From W589 sp964611805 (lineage in GTDB: Bacteria > Chloroflexota > Dehalococcoidia > Dehalococcoidales > Fen-1064): DNA of 25,819 nucleotides. The notes beneath the pieces are model-generated. The model had not been told where the DNA came from, did not search any database, and saw only the letters and a list, made by a program, of their open reading frames with translations. Shown here one piece after another: positions 5,782-14,083 of this stretch (positions are counted from its first letter, which is position 1; every line of letters begins with the position of its first letter). The position numbers were made by a program, and so were the translations under genes. The stretch is taken from assembly GCA_964611805.1 (NCBI GenBank), contig CAZTBG010000031.1:1-25819 (forward strand), given 5' to 3'.

Positions 5782-7728
5782 ATGAAGAAATTTGCCGTTA
5801 TTCTGTTAGTACTGGCCCCGGTAGCAATCTTTCTTCCCGCTCTCTCGATTGTTGCCCAGCCATCTCATACCCCCCACGAGAACCCGGCCACCATTGGGGG
5901 CTCGTCGGATGTGCTACTAATGCTGCTCTTTCACGGTGATGTCTTTGAACTGGCGTTCAGCGGTGAATATCAGGATGCCCGGGGCATGCTTGGTGAGATG
6001 CAGTATGCCAATATCAGCAGTGACTTACAGTACGTTGTTGACCGTTTTAATGCACTCTCAAACGAATTGCTGGTTGCTCTTGATAATCTGGAAGGCCTTC
6101 TTAATGAAACATCAAACTTGCTGGCCAAGTATCAGCTGAATGAAGCCGGGCAGAAGCTGGAGGAGGCGAGGATAGTTCTGCGGGATGTAGAAGGGCTGCG
6201 CGAAAAGGTTCAAAGAGCAGCAGATGCCCTCGGGAGCAGACTGGGCATGACTGATATCCAGCTTACTGACCCGCTCAGGCAGGCATATGACAGTCTGCAG
6301 GGGCTTATCAGACGACTGCACGACCTTGTGGACGAATTCAATCGGCTCTGGCAGACTCTGTCCACCGACTACGAAGTCCAGGCAGCAGAAGAACTGCTGC
6401 CCACAAATCTAACCATAGAAGTAATGCCACTATCGGCTTTCATTGGTGATAGCGTCTTTGTTACGGGTAGGCTCACCAGCGATGACGTCCCGCTGGCAAA
6501 TCGGCAGGTTACCGTGTTACGGAAGGACGAACCAATGGTGTTCACCACGGACGAAGAAGGGTTTTACTCCGCCAACATCGGCATACCTATTGGTTATGTC
6601 TCCAGCACATTACTGGAGACGCAGTACCTTCCTGCCGGTGGCGACATCGGAGTCTACGCAGCATCGAAGAGCCGTAGCGTGACAATTGAGACCAGATACT
6701 ACAACACCTTCCTTGAACTGTCGGCTCCGGGGCTGGCCTACCCCGGACTGCCGGTCACCGTGATCGGCAGGGTCAGCTCAACTGGTGAAGTTGTGGAGCG
6801 GACCGTCTCACTGATGCTGGATAACGTCCAACTCGTTGACATAAAGACAGAAGGCCAATTTGAAGTCGAGGTTACCATCCCCGGGGATACGCCGGTTGGT
6901 GCCCATGGCCTGGATGCTGTCGTTGCCCCTTATGGTCGATATGACGGTACTTTGGAAGGTCTCGATATCCAGGTGTCCGAATTTCAGATAGAGGCGGATA
7001 TCCAAGCACCGTCCGTAATCACCATTCCGCGCCAGGTGCAGGTCAGTGGCCGGGTACACATTGGCCCTGAAGCTGTTGCCGGTGCCAATGTAATGCTCAC
7101 TTTCGGGAAGTCATCAGGCTCGATAGTCAAGACGTCCGCTGATGGTAGTTTCACGGCTGTCTTGGAGGAGCCACTTCGCCTGTCTCTGGCCGGACCGCAA
7201 AAGCTGACGGTGGAGATTGAGCCAGATGAGCCATACTATAGTGCTATTGAGTTAGAGAAGTGGATTGTGGTCATCAACCCGGTGGGCATCGGTCTGTTGC
7301 TGGTGGGACTTGTGTCCGTTGGCCTGTTGGTGTACAGGCGGGTGACCACGAGACCGGTCACGGCACTACCGGGGATACCTGCCCGTGGTTCAGGTCTCCT
7401 TTCGGAGGTAATGCCTGTTGCTCCGTCACCGAGACCGAAGCAAGAACTAAGCGACATCAGGGGTGAAATATGGGCAGCCTATCTCGAAGGGCTCGGGGTC
7501 ATTGAGAAGGCGACCGATACTTACCTGGGGTCAAACACCACCCTGCGTGAGTTTCTCAGGATGGTCGTTTCCCGAATTGCTGCGACTGCCAGGCAGCCCC
7601 TGGCTGAACTGACGGCGACGACGGAGATTGCACTTTATTCTGCTCGTGAGCCAGATAGGGAAATGGCGACCGATGCCAGACAGCTTGCCTCTGTCATTAA
7701 AAAGGAGGTTGAAGGTGACGCTGCGTAG
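5782..7728 (+). CDS. Secreted, membrane-anchored Ig-repeat protein with a DUF4129-like cytoplasmic tail
   Basis: This 648-residue protein has a signal peptide at residues 1-25, then a helical segment at about 45-205 rich in Leu and Glu. Three Ig-like/carboxypeptidase-regulatory-like beta domains follow at about 208-305, 308-400 and 402-495. Each opens with a phrase such as FIGDSVFVTGRL, YPGLPVTVIGRV or IPRQVQVSGRV. One TM helix is at about 499-518, and a cytoplasmic tail at 560-648 (RGEIWAAYLEGLGVIEK, then TLREFLRMV) resembles DUF4129 tails found on transglutaminase-like proteins. There is no transglutaminase triad, so it is probably a structural or receptor partner rather than an enzyme. It is the largest outer component of the MoxR module. 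The next gene overlaps its end by 14 nt. Confidence 0.78.
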   Translation: MKKFAVILLVLAPVAIFLPALSIVAQPSHTPHENPATIGGSSDVLLMLLFHGDVFELAFSGEYQDARGMLGEMQYANISSDLQYVVDRFNALSNELLVALDNLEGLLNETSNLLAKYQLNEAGQKLEEARIVLRDVEGLREKVQRAADALGSRLGMTDIQLTDPLRQAYDSLQGLIRRLHDLVDEFNRLWQTLSTDYEVQAAEELLPTNLTIEVMPLSAFIGDSVFVTGRLTSDDVPLANRQVTVLRKDEPMVFTTDEEGFYSANIGIPIGYVSSTLLETQYLPAGGDIGVYAASKSRSVTIETRYYNTFLELSAPGLAYPGLPVTVIGRVSSTGEVVERTVSLMLDNVQLVDIKTEGQFEVEVTIPGDTPVGAHGLDAVVAPYGRYDGTLEGLDIQVSEFQIEADIQAPSVITIPRQVQVSGRVHIGPEAVAGANVMLTFGKSSGSIVKTSADGSFTAVLEEPLRLSLAGPQKLTVEIEPDEPYYSAIELEKWIVVINPVGIGLLLVGLVSVGLLVYRRVTTRPVTALPGIPARGSGLLSEVMPVAPSPRPKQELSDIRGEIWAAYLEGLGVIEKATDTYLGSNTTLREFLRMVVSRIAATARQPLAELTATTEIALYSAREPDREMATDARQLASVIKKEVEGDAA

Positions 7729-8617
7729 GTTCCTGATGTTGCTTGCGGTGGTCTCGGTTATCATACTGGCTGTTGTGGTATGGGTCTTCCCTTCGGACGA
7801 AGACTTCCAGACCGAAAACCCGTTCTGGAATGGTTCCAGTGAGCTGAGTTTGAATCACTCGTTCATACCCCTGGAGTCGCTGGCCGAGCTCCCGGCAGCG
7901 CCGGCTGGAACAACGCTCGTCCTTATTCCCTATATCAATTTCACGCCGTCGGAGCTTGAGGATATTGAACGCTTCGTCACTGCAGGAGGGATGCTGGTTC
8001 TGGCTGATGACTACGGGTTCGGGAATGAGGTCCTGGAGTATCTGGGGGTGGAGGCCCGCTTTGCCGGACAGGTCCTTCTTGACCCGTTGTTTAATTACAA
8101 GAATGAGCGACTGCCCCGGATTTTCGACCTGTCACCGGACTCCCTGACCAGTGGCATCGACAGCCTGGTGTTGAATCATGCCACCTGCCTTACGGGTGTT
8201 GCTGATAGTAATGTACTGGCACTATCTTCCTCGTTCAGCTTCCTCGACCTGAATGATAACGAGGAGTGGGATATTGATGAACCGACTGGCCCCCTGCCGG
8301 TGATTTCGCAGCACACCCTGGCGGACGGGCGGATAATACTCGTCTCAGACCCGAGTATATTCATCAACAGCATGAATACCCTGGACGACAACTATACCAT
8401 TATTGAGAATATTGCCGAAGTCACTTCGTCCCAGCTCCTCATCGACCAGTCGCACCTGCCGTACTCAGACCTGCACCAGACCAAGGGCGTGTTAGCCAGT
8501 ATCCGCAGTGCGCTCACTACGCCGGTGGGTACGCTGGCCCTGGTGATGGTACTGCTGATTATTACACTGAGGCCGATTTGGCCTCGAAAAGGAGACGGAA
8601 TTGGAGACATTGCGTAA
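7715..8617 (+). CDS. DUF4350-like membrane protein
   Basis: This protein has 300 residues. The GTG start at 7715 is chosen because AAGGAGG ends 6 nt upstream; a longer reading from 7628 would overlap the previous gene without a ribosome site. It has an N-terminal TM helix (about 5-25), a soluble domain, and a C-terminal TM (about 272-290) followed by basic residues. The soluble domain resembles DUF4350: a phrase for an inaccessible or hidden strand (TTLVLIPYINFTPSELEDIE), then FVTAGGMLVLADDYG, and later HTLADGRIILVSDPSIF. This Rossmann-like, class I amidotransferase-like fold usually lacks catalytic residues in such operons, and none is apparent here. It probably forms part of the same membrane complex as the MoxR and DUF58 proteins. 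Confidence 0.75.
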   Translation: MTLRRFLMLLAVVSVIILAVVVWVFPSDEDFQTENPFWNGSSELSLNHSFIPLESLAELPAAPAGTTLVLIPYINFTPSELEDIERFVTAGGMLVLADDYGFGNEVLEYLGVEARFAGQVLLDPLFNYKNERLPRIFDLSPDSLTSGIDSLVLNHATCLTGVADSNVLALSSSFSFLDLNDNEEWDIDEPTGPLPVISQHTLADGRIILVSDPSIFINSMNTLDDNYTIIENIAEVTSSQLLIDQSHLPYSDLHQTKGVLASIRSALTTPVGTLALVMVLLIITLRPIWPRKGDGIGDIA

Positions 8618-9542
8618 TCCTCAGGAGATGGCCAGTAGCATTATTGCCGAGGTATCAAAGGTGGTGGTGGGTAAGGATAGCGTCAAGAAGCTGCTCTTAG
8701 TTGCCCTGCTGGGCCAGGGACATGTGCTGATAGAGGGCCTTCCCGGCACGGCTAAGACCACCGTCGCCCGCACCTTTGCACAGGCCATTGGGGGAAAGTT
8801 CAAGAGAATCCAGGGGACTCCAGATATGCTGCCCGCTGACATACTTGGTTTTAACTTTTACCGTCCCGATGGCAGTTCTCAGTTCATGCCCGGCCCCATC
8901 TTCGCCAACGTGGTTTTGATTGATGAGCTGAACCGCCTTACTCCCCGGGCCCAGTCGGCCATGCTGGAGGCCATGCAGGAGATGCAGGTCACTGTTGAGC
9001 TGGAGACCCATCGGCTGGAGGAGCCTTTCCTGGTCGTTGCTGCCCAGTTACCCCGCGGCGGTGTCGGGACCTCTCCCCTTACCGAGGTACAGACAGACCG
9101 GTTTATGTTGCGGTTATGGAGTGGCTTTCCTGATAGGGAAGAGGAGGACCTGGTGCTCACCAATATTGATGAAATCCTGGTGCCGCACGTCTCGACAGTG
9201 GTATCCTCCGGCGATATTCTGAGACTCCAGGGGCAGGCCCGTGTGGTGCATGTTGCCGATAGCATGCGGAGTTACATTATTGATATCTGTGGCAGGCTTC
9301 GACAACACCCGGACCTATCGCTCGGGCCCAGCACCAGGGGGAGCATTGCCCTGCTCAGAGGGGCAAGGGCCATTGCCTTCATGGACGGTCGGGATTTCGT
9401 CATCCCGGACGATGTCAAGGAGCTTGCTATCCCAGCACTTCACCACCGGCTCCGGATAAGTGCCGAGGCCGAGATGGAGAACGTAAATCCTGATGATATC
9501 ATTGAGAAAGTCCTTTCCGAGGTGCCGGTACCAACCGTTTAG
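8601..9542 (+). CDS. MoxR-family AAA+ ATPase
   Basis: This 313-residue AAA+ ATPase of the MoxR family probably remodels or activates the DUF58 and other partners. It starts with TTG at 8601, supported by AAAGGAG 6 nt upstream, and overlaps the previous gene by 17 nt. Walker A is GLPGTAKTT (46-54). Walker B is VLIDELNR (105-112). The GPIFANV and LEAMQEMQVT segments are typical. The arginine-containing TEVQTDRF motif is at 161-168. The sensor-1 motif reads AAQLP (147-151) instead of the usual ATQNP, so the sensor Asn is replaced by Leu150. The C-terminal lid ends near 300. The DUF58 gene follows directly by 2 nt. Confidence 0.92.
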   Translation: METLRNPQEMASSIIAEVSKVVVGKDSVKKLLLVALLGQGHVLIEGLPGTAKTTVARTFAQAIGGKFKRIQGTPDMLPADILGFNFYRPDGSSQFMPGPIFANVVLIDELNRLTPRAQSAMLEAMQEMQVTVELETHRLEEPFLVVAAQLPRGGVGTSPLTEVQTDRFMLRLWSGFPDREEEDLVLTNIDEILVPHVSTVVSSGDILRLQGQARVVHVADSMRSYIIDICGRLRQHPDLSLGPSTRGSIALLRGARAIAFMDGRDFVIPDDVKELAIPALHHRLRISAEAEMENVNPDDIIEKVLSEVPVPTV

Positions 9543-9544
9543 TT

Positions 9545-11134
9545 ATGAAGATGTTGTCGTTGAGAACATTGAGTCAGATGTATCTGCTGGCGTTGCTGCT
9601 GGCAGGTACCATTCTGGCGCCATTTCCTTATTCGCCAGCAGCCATTGTTTTGCTGGTGGCGACGGCGCTGGTCATCTACCGCCCCAGTTATCGCAGGCTC
9701 AGAGTCATGGTTACTCTGGCGGTACTATTCCTGCTGCCGCTGGTGCTGGAGCAGCTTCTTGACGTGCTATCAACGGTATCCTTTAGTATAGGATTCTTTT
9801 CCGTGACTCAGGCACAGGTCATTACCGTAGTGGCTGTCCTTCCTGCCATTTACCTGCTTGATTGGAGCCTGTTGCAGGCTGCACAAAGCCCCAGCCCGAA
9901 AGGTGAGCAGAAGCAGGGACGGTCAATCACCTCCGTCACTATAAGCTTCTTTGTCCTGGCACTTGTTATGATTTTCATTTCAATTGTCGTCACCAGCCCT
10001 CCGCTATTCTTTACTGGCGCTGCTTCTACCCTCTACCTGCTGGTGGTCCTGGTACGGACTCTGCTGGCGGTGCCAGTGATAGCATTCGAGATACCCGTTG
10101 TTGAGAAAAGGGTTGTCGTCGGCAATATGGCTGACATTGCGACCTCTCTGGTGAGCAAAGCGTCCACAGGACTACTCGGTACGCTTGTCCCGGTTGAGCC
10201 GTGGCTCAAGGCGAGACCGATGAGTTTCAGTCTGAACGGGGACCGCACCGAGCTTCTTCTCTCGGTAGTGCCACCATTGGCTGGGCCGTTGCGGCCTCAT
10301 CTTCAGGTATCAGTCGTGGATTCTAGAGGGCTGGTACGTGCCAACCGGCTGGTTGAACCGGTGGCACTGCATGTTATCCCGAGGGCAAAGTACGCTGAGT
10401 GGCTGGCATTGAGGTATTTGGAGCAGGCTGGAACGGGAAGTGGCGAGAGTTCTATTCCTGGACTACAGTCACTGAGGCGAGGTACGGAATACTTCGACAG
10501 CCGGAGTTACCAGCCGGGTGACGAATTGCGACGTGTAGACTGGAAACATACTGTGAAACTTAACCAGCTCACTGTTAAGGATTTTGTAGAAGCTGGCGGT
10601 CAGACGGCCATAATTGGGGTAAACCTGTCCGTCGCTGATGCTGAAGAAGCCGACAAGCTGGCATTCGACCTGATAACGACGGCGCTGACTCTTGCCCAGG
10701 AAGCGGTTCCGACGGCACTGGCTGTCTACAATCACGAACAGGTTCTCCTGACCACCGCCGTCATTGACCCTGCGGAGACATTGAAACAATCACTGACGCT
10801 GGTAAATAGTATTTCGCTGGCTGAGTTCGGTCGACGTCTCCTACAACCAGCCAGCTTCACCAGACTCCGGCGGAACATGGGTCTGCTTAAGGAAGCAACT
10901 TCACAACCGGCCCAGCAGTTGCTTAACATCCTCGATTTTGAATACCGGGCAATTGAGAAGGCAGCCAGGAACCACCCGGCTACCGTGGCTCTGTTGCGGT
11001 CTACTGAACGTGTACCAGCCCCGGCGGCCGTAGTGCTGGTGTCTCGATTAAACCATGATGCCGAAGCAGTCATGGTAACCACCGAGAAGTTGTCGAAACG
11101 GGGATTCACCACGCTGCCGCTAGTAACTACCTGA
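9545..11134 (+). CDS. DUF58 domain protein with N-terminal membrane segments
   Basis: This 529-residue protein begins with several hydrophobic segments between about residues 8 and 180. A soluble part follows, carrying the DUF58 signature at about 312-345: GTEYFDSRSYQPGD, RRVDWKHTVKLNQLTVKDF. DUF58 proteins have a von Willebrand factor A-like fold and partner with MoxR ATPases. The start ATG lies 2 nt after the MoxR stop, with no good ribosome site, so coupling to MoxR translation is likely. Compared with the usual DUF58 proteins (about 300-450 residues), it has extra N-terminal membrane segments, so it could act as the membrane core of the module. It is the last gene of the operon, 24 bp before a convergent gene, with no clear terminator between. 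Confidence 0.88.
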   Translation: MKMLSLRTLSQMYLLALLLAGTILAPFPYSPAAIVLLVATALVIYRPSYRRLRVMVTLAVLFLLPLVLEQLLDVLSTVSFSIGFFSVTQAQVITVVAVLPAIYLLDWSLLQAAQSPSPKGEQKQGRSITSVTISFFVLALVMIFISIVVTSPPLFFTGAASTLYLLVVLVRTLLAVPVIAFEIPVVEKRVVVGNMADIATSLVSKASTGLLGTLVPVEPWLKARPMSFSLNGDRTELLLSVVPPLAGPLRPHLQVSVVDSRGLVRANRLVEPVALHVIPRAKYAEWLALRYLEQAGTGSGESSIPGLQSLRRGTEYFDSRSYQPGDELRRVDWKHTVKLNQLTVKDFVEAGGQTAIIGVNLSVADAEEADKLAFDLITTALTLAQEAVPTALAVYNHEQVLLTTAVIDPAETLKQSLTLVNSISLAEFGRRLLQPASFTRLRRNMGLLKEATSQPAQQLLNILDFEYRAIEKAARNHPATVALLRSTERVPAPAAVVLVSRLNHDAEAVMVTTEKLSKRGFTTLPLVTT

Positions 11135-11158
11135 CAAGGGAGAGTAGTACCGTCGGCC

Positions 11159-12571
11159 CTATTTACCGTTGTGGAGGTGGTGGTAATCCAGGGCATTCCT
11201 GAGGGCGATGACGCCCCGCTCGATAGAGGGGAATGCCGGGATGCCAATCTCCTGATACCGAAAAATAATTTCCCTCTTCTCTCTGTCGGCATCCGGGGTG
11301 AAGAGAAAGACAAAGACCATTACTGGCTTCGAAGTCCTGTCCTTGACGTGGTTTGCCAGTTCCAGACTACCCTGGAGTTGCTCCGGCATCATCTGGCGGC
11401 CCGGCTTGGTCGAGCAGATAAGCACCAGATTATCGATATTGGCATCCTGCTCGACGATTTCCAGGATACGGCGCATATCCCGGCGGACCGGACCGGCGGT
11501 GTCTATCGGGTTGCGGTAGCTCCCGCCGACCACGTTAAAAAATGTGGCCAGCTCGTCGTAGGACTCCTGTGTGAGCATTGGCACCCTCAGTCCGACATCT
11601 GCAAAGGAGTCGGTGATGGCTACCGATTGACCTCCAGACCCACCGGCAACCGCTACCCTGTTGCCGCGGACTGGTGGCAGGTAGATGATGGCTTTCAAAG
11701 TGTCTATCAATTGCTCCGTACCGGTTACGGCTACGGCGCCACATTGTCTTACCATTGTGTTCCATACCGTTCGCGATACCGCCAGTGCGCCGGTATGTGA
11801 GGCGATTGCCCTATCACCATCCTCGCTTCGTCCGCCCTTCCATATCACCACCGGCTTCTTTCTTGCTACCTGCCTGAGTGTCTCGAAAAACCTTCGACCG
11901 TCGTTCACGCCTTCCATATACATCGCAATGGCCTTGACCTCTGCATCACCACTGAGGTATTCGAGAAAATCGGTGGTGTCCAGTACGATACCATTGCCTG
12001 AGCTAACCGACTTGTTGATGTCCAGTCCCTGGAGATGTGCCTCCAGGCTGAATGTCACGGCAAGGGCGCCACTTTGAGAAATGAAGCCCACCGGCCCGGA
12101 AACACCGCTATACTGGTCGTCGGTCTGCTTGATACCGAGTTTTGGATTGAAGATACCCATACAATTCGGGCCAATCAGGTGAAAATTGGCCTCTTCTGCT
12201 CTCTTTTTGAGCAGTCGCTCTAACTCTGCACCCTCCTCTGTGCCCGTCTCGGAGAAGCCTGCCGTAAAGAAATGAGCAGCGGCGACATCCTTCTTAATGC
12301 AGTCCTCAAGCACCCTCGGGGCTACGTTACGTGACACTGCCACAATAGCCAGGTCAACCGGCTCAGGTATATCGACCAGGCTGGTATAGTTTTCCACACC
12401 CAGGGCCTCGATTGCCGCTATCGTGTCTGGATTGACCTGTACGGAGTAGAGCTTGCCGGTAAACTCAAGCTGGCCCCGCAGCCACTCAAAGTTCGTCTGT
12501 TTGCTGTCTCCGACCACGGCTACACACCGCGGGTTAAAGGCACGGTCCAGTTTGGTTGAGTCTACCTTCAA
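11159..12571 (-). CDS. NDP-forming acyl-CoA synthetase alpha-type subunit (CoA-binding and ligase domains)
   Basis: This 470-residue protein has the CoA-binding/succinyl-CoA-ligase alpha domain order of ADP-forming acetyl-CoA synthetases. A Rossmann CoA-binding domain is at about 10-140 (CVAVVGDS, LIGPNCMGIFNP). The ligase domain is at 155-290 (VGFISQSGALA, then SHTGALA with His259, which matches the phosphorylated His of the family). A third flavodoxin-like subdomain is at 300-460. The ATP-grasp beta domain is missing, so it must pair with a separate subunit or have a different role. The reaction would be acyl-CoA + ADP + phosphate to acid + CoA + ATP. The start is a TTG at 12571 with GGAGG 9 nt upstream. 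It has its own promoter and so is separate from the heme operon. Confidence 0.82.
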   Translation of the reverse strand: MKVDSTKLDRAFNPRCVAVVGDSKQTNFEWLRGQLEFTGKLYSVQVNPDTIAAIEALGVENYTSLVDIPEPVDLAIVAVSRNVAPRVLEDCIKKDVAAAHFFTAGFSETGTEEGAELERLLKKRAEEANFHLIGPNCMGIFNPKLGIKQTDDQYSGVSGPVGFISQSGALAVTFSLEAHLQGLDINKSVSSGNGIVLDTTDFLEYLSGDAEVKAIAMYMEGVNDGRRFFETLRQVARKKPVVIWKGGRSEDGDRAIASHTGALAVSRTVWNTMVRQCGAVAVTGTEQLIDTLKAIIYLPPVRGNRVAVAGGSGGQSVAITDSFADVGLRVPMLTQESYDELATFFNVVGGSYRNPIDTAGPVRRDMRRILEIVEQDANIDNLVLICSTKPGRQMMPEQLQGSLELANHVKDRTSKPVMVFVFLFTPDADREKREIIFRYQEIGIPAFPSIERGVIALRNALDYHHLHNGK

Positions 12572-12600
12572 TTTCGCATTCCTCCGTTTCTGCTATGGCT

Positions 12601-12630
12601 ATCTTAAGGTTGTGGTAATCTGGCTGTCAA
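12601..12630 (-). promoter_or_regulatory. Promoter of the acyl-CoA synthetase-like gene
   Basis: On the minus strand a perfect TTGACA (12630-12625) is followed by an 18-nt spacer and TAAGAT (12606-12601), matching the -10 at 4 of 6 including T, A and final T. Transcription would start near 12594, giving a leader of about 22 nt that carries GGAGG before the TTG start at 12571. Confidence 0.6.
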
Positions 12631-12747
12631 GGAATGTTACGAAGGGGCACAGCCTCCTGGATGCTTTCTCACGCCTCTACGCCATTAAATGGGAGTTGTT
12701 TGTTACCTGGACTAATTCTGTTTGGATGGATTAATGAAGCACTTCAC

Positions 12748-12767
12748 GTGACCAATCGGACGGTCAC
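12748..12767. repeat. Inverted repeat GTGACC-N8-GGTCAC after hemL
   Basis: A perfect 6-bp inverted repeat with an 8-nt centre lies 18 bp past the hemL stop. No T-tract follows on the minus strand, so it is not a classical terminator. It may still mark the 3' end of the heme operon transcript or be a regulator site. The rest of the 12572-12784 gap holds only the downstream gene's promoter. Confidence 0.35.
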
Positions 12768-12784
12768 ACAATGTCTTCAAATGA

Positions 12785-14074
12785 TTAGCGTCCCACTTGG
12801 CTCAGTGCCTTCGAAATTTTATCCACAGTTGTCCGGATATCGTCGTCACTATGAGCAAGGGAGACGAAGGCCGATTCAAACTGTGATGGTGGCCAGTATA
12901 TACCTTCCGATAACAGTTGCTGGAAGAATTCGCCGAAGAGCGATGTGTCTGCCTGCGATACCGATTCGTAATCAAGCGCCGGGCTATCAGTGAAGAAGAT
13001 TGTAAGCAAAGAAGCAAAACGCGAAATGTTCAGTTTTAGCTCCAGTGAAGAGACTGCATCGGAAATACCTTCTTCTAATTGCGAACTGGCCTTCTCCAGC
13101 CGCTCGTAGGTGCCGCGTTGGCTCAGGATTTTGAGTGTCTCTATCCCCGCTGTCATCGCCAGTGGATTACCGGAGAGCGTTCCAGCCTGGTAGACCGGCC
13201 CAATCGGTGCCATCATTTCCATAATCTCCCGTCTTCCACCATAAGCACCTACCGGTAAGCCACCGCCAATAATCTTTCCCAAACACGTCAGGTCAGGGGT
13301 AATTTTAAAGAGGTCCTGTGCTCCTCCGTAGGTGAACCGAAATCCGGTAATGACTTCGTCGAAGATGAGAACTGCGTCGAACTCCCGGGTCAGACTACGC
13401 AGACTTTCTAGAAAACCAGGTCTGGGCGGCACTACGCCCATGTTAGCCGCCACCGGCTCAACGATAACAGCGGCAATATCATCGGGATAGAGCTGGAAGA
13501 GCCGGGCCACCGCTTCAACATTGTTGTAAGGTGCCACCAGGGTTTGCTGGGCATAGCTTGCAGGCACACCGGGGCTGTCAGGCAGGCTGAGAGTTGCCAG
13601 GCCCGAACCGCCTTTGACCAGCAGCCCATCGGCATGACCGTGGTAACCACCGGCGAATTTTATGACCTTATCCCTGCCGGAAAAGGCTCGTGCCAGACGC
13701 AATGCCGACATAGTTGCTTCCGTGCCAGAGTTGACAAACCGTATCATTTCAATAGAGGGTATCGCTGAGCAGAGCATTTTAGCCAGAGTTGTCTCCAGCT
13801 CAGTTGGTGCCCCAAAGCTGGTACCACTCTCAGCCACGTGTTGCAATGCTTCAATAACCCGTGGGTGAGTATGCCCCAGGATTAGAGGGCCCCAGGAACA
13901 CACGTAGTCAATGTACTCGTTATCATCGGCATCATATACCCTGGAGCCCTGCCCTCTCACGATAAAAGGGGGCGTTCCCCCAACAGCTTTGAAAGCACGT
14001 ACCGGGCTATTCACCCCGCCTGGTAAATAACGCTGTGCTTGATGAAAAAGCTCCCGGGAACGTTGAAATTTCAT
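12785..14074 (-). CDS. hemL: Glutamate-1-semialdehyde 2,1-aminomutase
   Basis: This 429-residue PLP enzyme converts glutamate-1-semialdehyde to 5-aminolevulinate, the second step of the C5 tetrapyrrole route. The full-length signature is present: LPGGVNSPVRAF near 17-28, NSGTEATMSALRLARA at 115-130, GYHGHADG at 143-150, FDEVITGFR at 238-246, and the PLP lysine Lys267 in LGKIIGGGLPVGAYGG. Length matches the family. AGAAGG lies 4 nt upstream of the ATG. It follows hemB by 9 nt and is the last gene of the heme operon, although its reaction precedes HemB's. HemA, which supplies its substrate, is encoded four genes upstream. Confidence 0.97.
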   Translation of the reverse strand: MKFQRSRELFHQAQRYLPGGVNSPVRAFKAVGGTPPFIVRGQGSRVYDADDNEYIDYVCSWGPLILGHTHPRVIEALQHVAESGTSFGAPTELETTLAKMLCSAIPSIEMIRFVNSGTEATMSALRLARAFSGRDKVIKFAGGYHGHADGLLVKGGSGLATLSLPDSPGVPASYAQQTLVAPYNNVEAVARLFQLYPDDIAAVIVEPVAANMGVVPPRPGFLESLRSLTREFDAVLIFDEVITGFRFTYGGAQDLFKITPDLTCLGKIIGGGLPVGAYGGRREIMEMMAPIGPVYQAGTLSGNPLAMTAGIETLKILSQRGTYERLEKASSQLEEGISDAVSSLELKLNISRFASLLTIFFTDSPALDYESVSQADTSLFGEFFQQLLSEGIYWPPSQFESAFVSLAHSDDDIRTTVDKISKALSQVGR

Positions 14075-14083
14075 GATACCTTC

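Noticed and set aside
11135..11158. Terminator between convergent genes
   Set aside because: The 24-bp gap has no stable stem and no T-tract.
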